Shown here: one piece after another, positions 63,972 through 64,000 of the stretch
Layout of the letters: every line of letters begins with the position of its first letter
Position numbering within the stretch: the stretch's first letter is position 1
DNA from: Urechis unicinctus
Taxonomy: Eukaryota; Annelida; Polychaeta; Xenopneusta; Urechidae
Reading direction: 5' to 3'
DNA length: 64,000 nucleotides
NCBI GenBank assembly: GCA_034190875.2
Contig: CM067349.1
Location: 12,672,095 to 12,736,094, forward strand
Made by a program: the position numbers and the translations under genes
The notes under the pieces: model-generated
What the model saw: only the letters and a program-made list of their open reading frames with translations
Databases searched by the model: none
Told to the model about the DNA's origin: nothing

Positions 63972-64000
63972 GTAAGTTGATATAATGTATCCCTGCGACA

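Overview
This is eukaryotic, almost certainly metazoan, DNA. Coding sequence is split by introns with standard GT/AG borders, intergenic space is long and AT-rich, and there are five long (TA)n tracts, several minisatellites, Ty3/gypsy and BEL/Pao fossils and DNA-transposon relics. A secreted PAN/apple-type protein, an ankyrin-repeat kinase, MULE/ZSWIM-like and Ulp1-like proteins and this repeat mix fit a marine invertebrate. A mollusc is my best guess and a lancelet is possible; nothing in the window settles it.

Layout. 0-0.85 kb holds the last three exons of a short-chain dehydrogenase close to L-xylulose reductase. 0.85-20.2 kb is mostly repeats: a (TA)n/(GT)n tract, at least five copies in both orientations of one old unclassified dispersed repeat (called R here), a palindromic (TA)n, a BEL/Pao fossil and a 42-bp minisatellite inside one R copy. 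20.28-21.33 kb is a three-exon gene for a secreted PAN-like protein. 21.3-27.6 kb is gene-poor, with a ~50-bp minisatellite. 27.6-31.4 kb has exon-like minus-strand pieces I cannot name.

32.3-38.1 kb is one minus-strand locus. Five spliced coding segments give a FAR1-like N-terminus, a MULE/ZSWIM3-type DDE domain, a SWIM finger and an AT-hook. These are followed on the same strand by an Ulp1-type protease in two phase-matched exons and a PHD-like finger. It carries a few breaks and looks like an aged transposase gene.

42.0-47.4 kb stacks a 181-bp tandem repeat whose middle unit has been split by a 220-bp (TA)n, a Ty3/gypsy element whose integrase reads opposite to its LTR, a 996-bp TTAA-flanked MITE, and a SAP-domain exon. 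49.99-52.70 kb is bounded by inverted repeats and contains a spliced DUF4806-like gene. 54.46-56.81 kb is the best gene in the window, a complete ankyrin-repeat protein kinase of about 706 residues in three exons, with a 396-bp internal duplication and a stop-free 108-nt intron. 57-64 kb is quiet, with a 33-bp minisatellite, broken Ty3/gypsy pieces and, at the right edge, a possible signal-peptide first exon.

The genes do not form a shared pathway. The common theme is transposon-derived coding sequence and tandem-repeat growth around a few host genes. All identifications come from reading translated motifs and splice sites; no database search was run.
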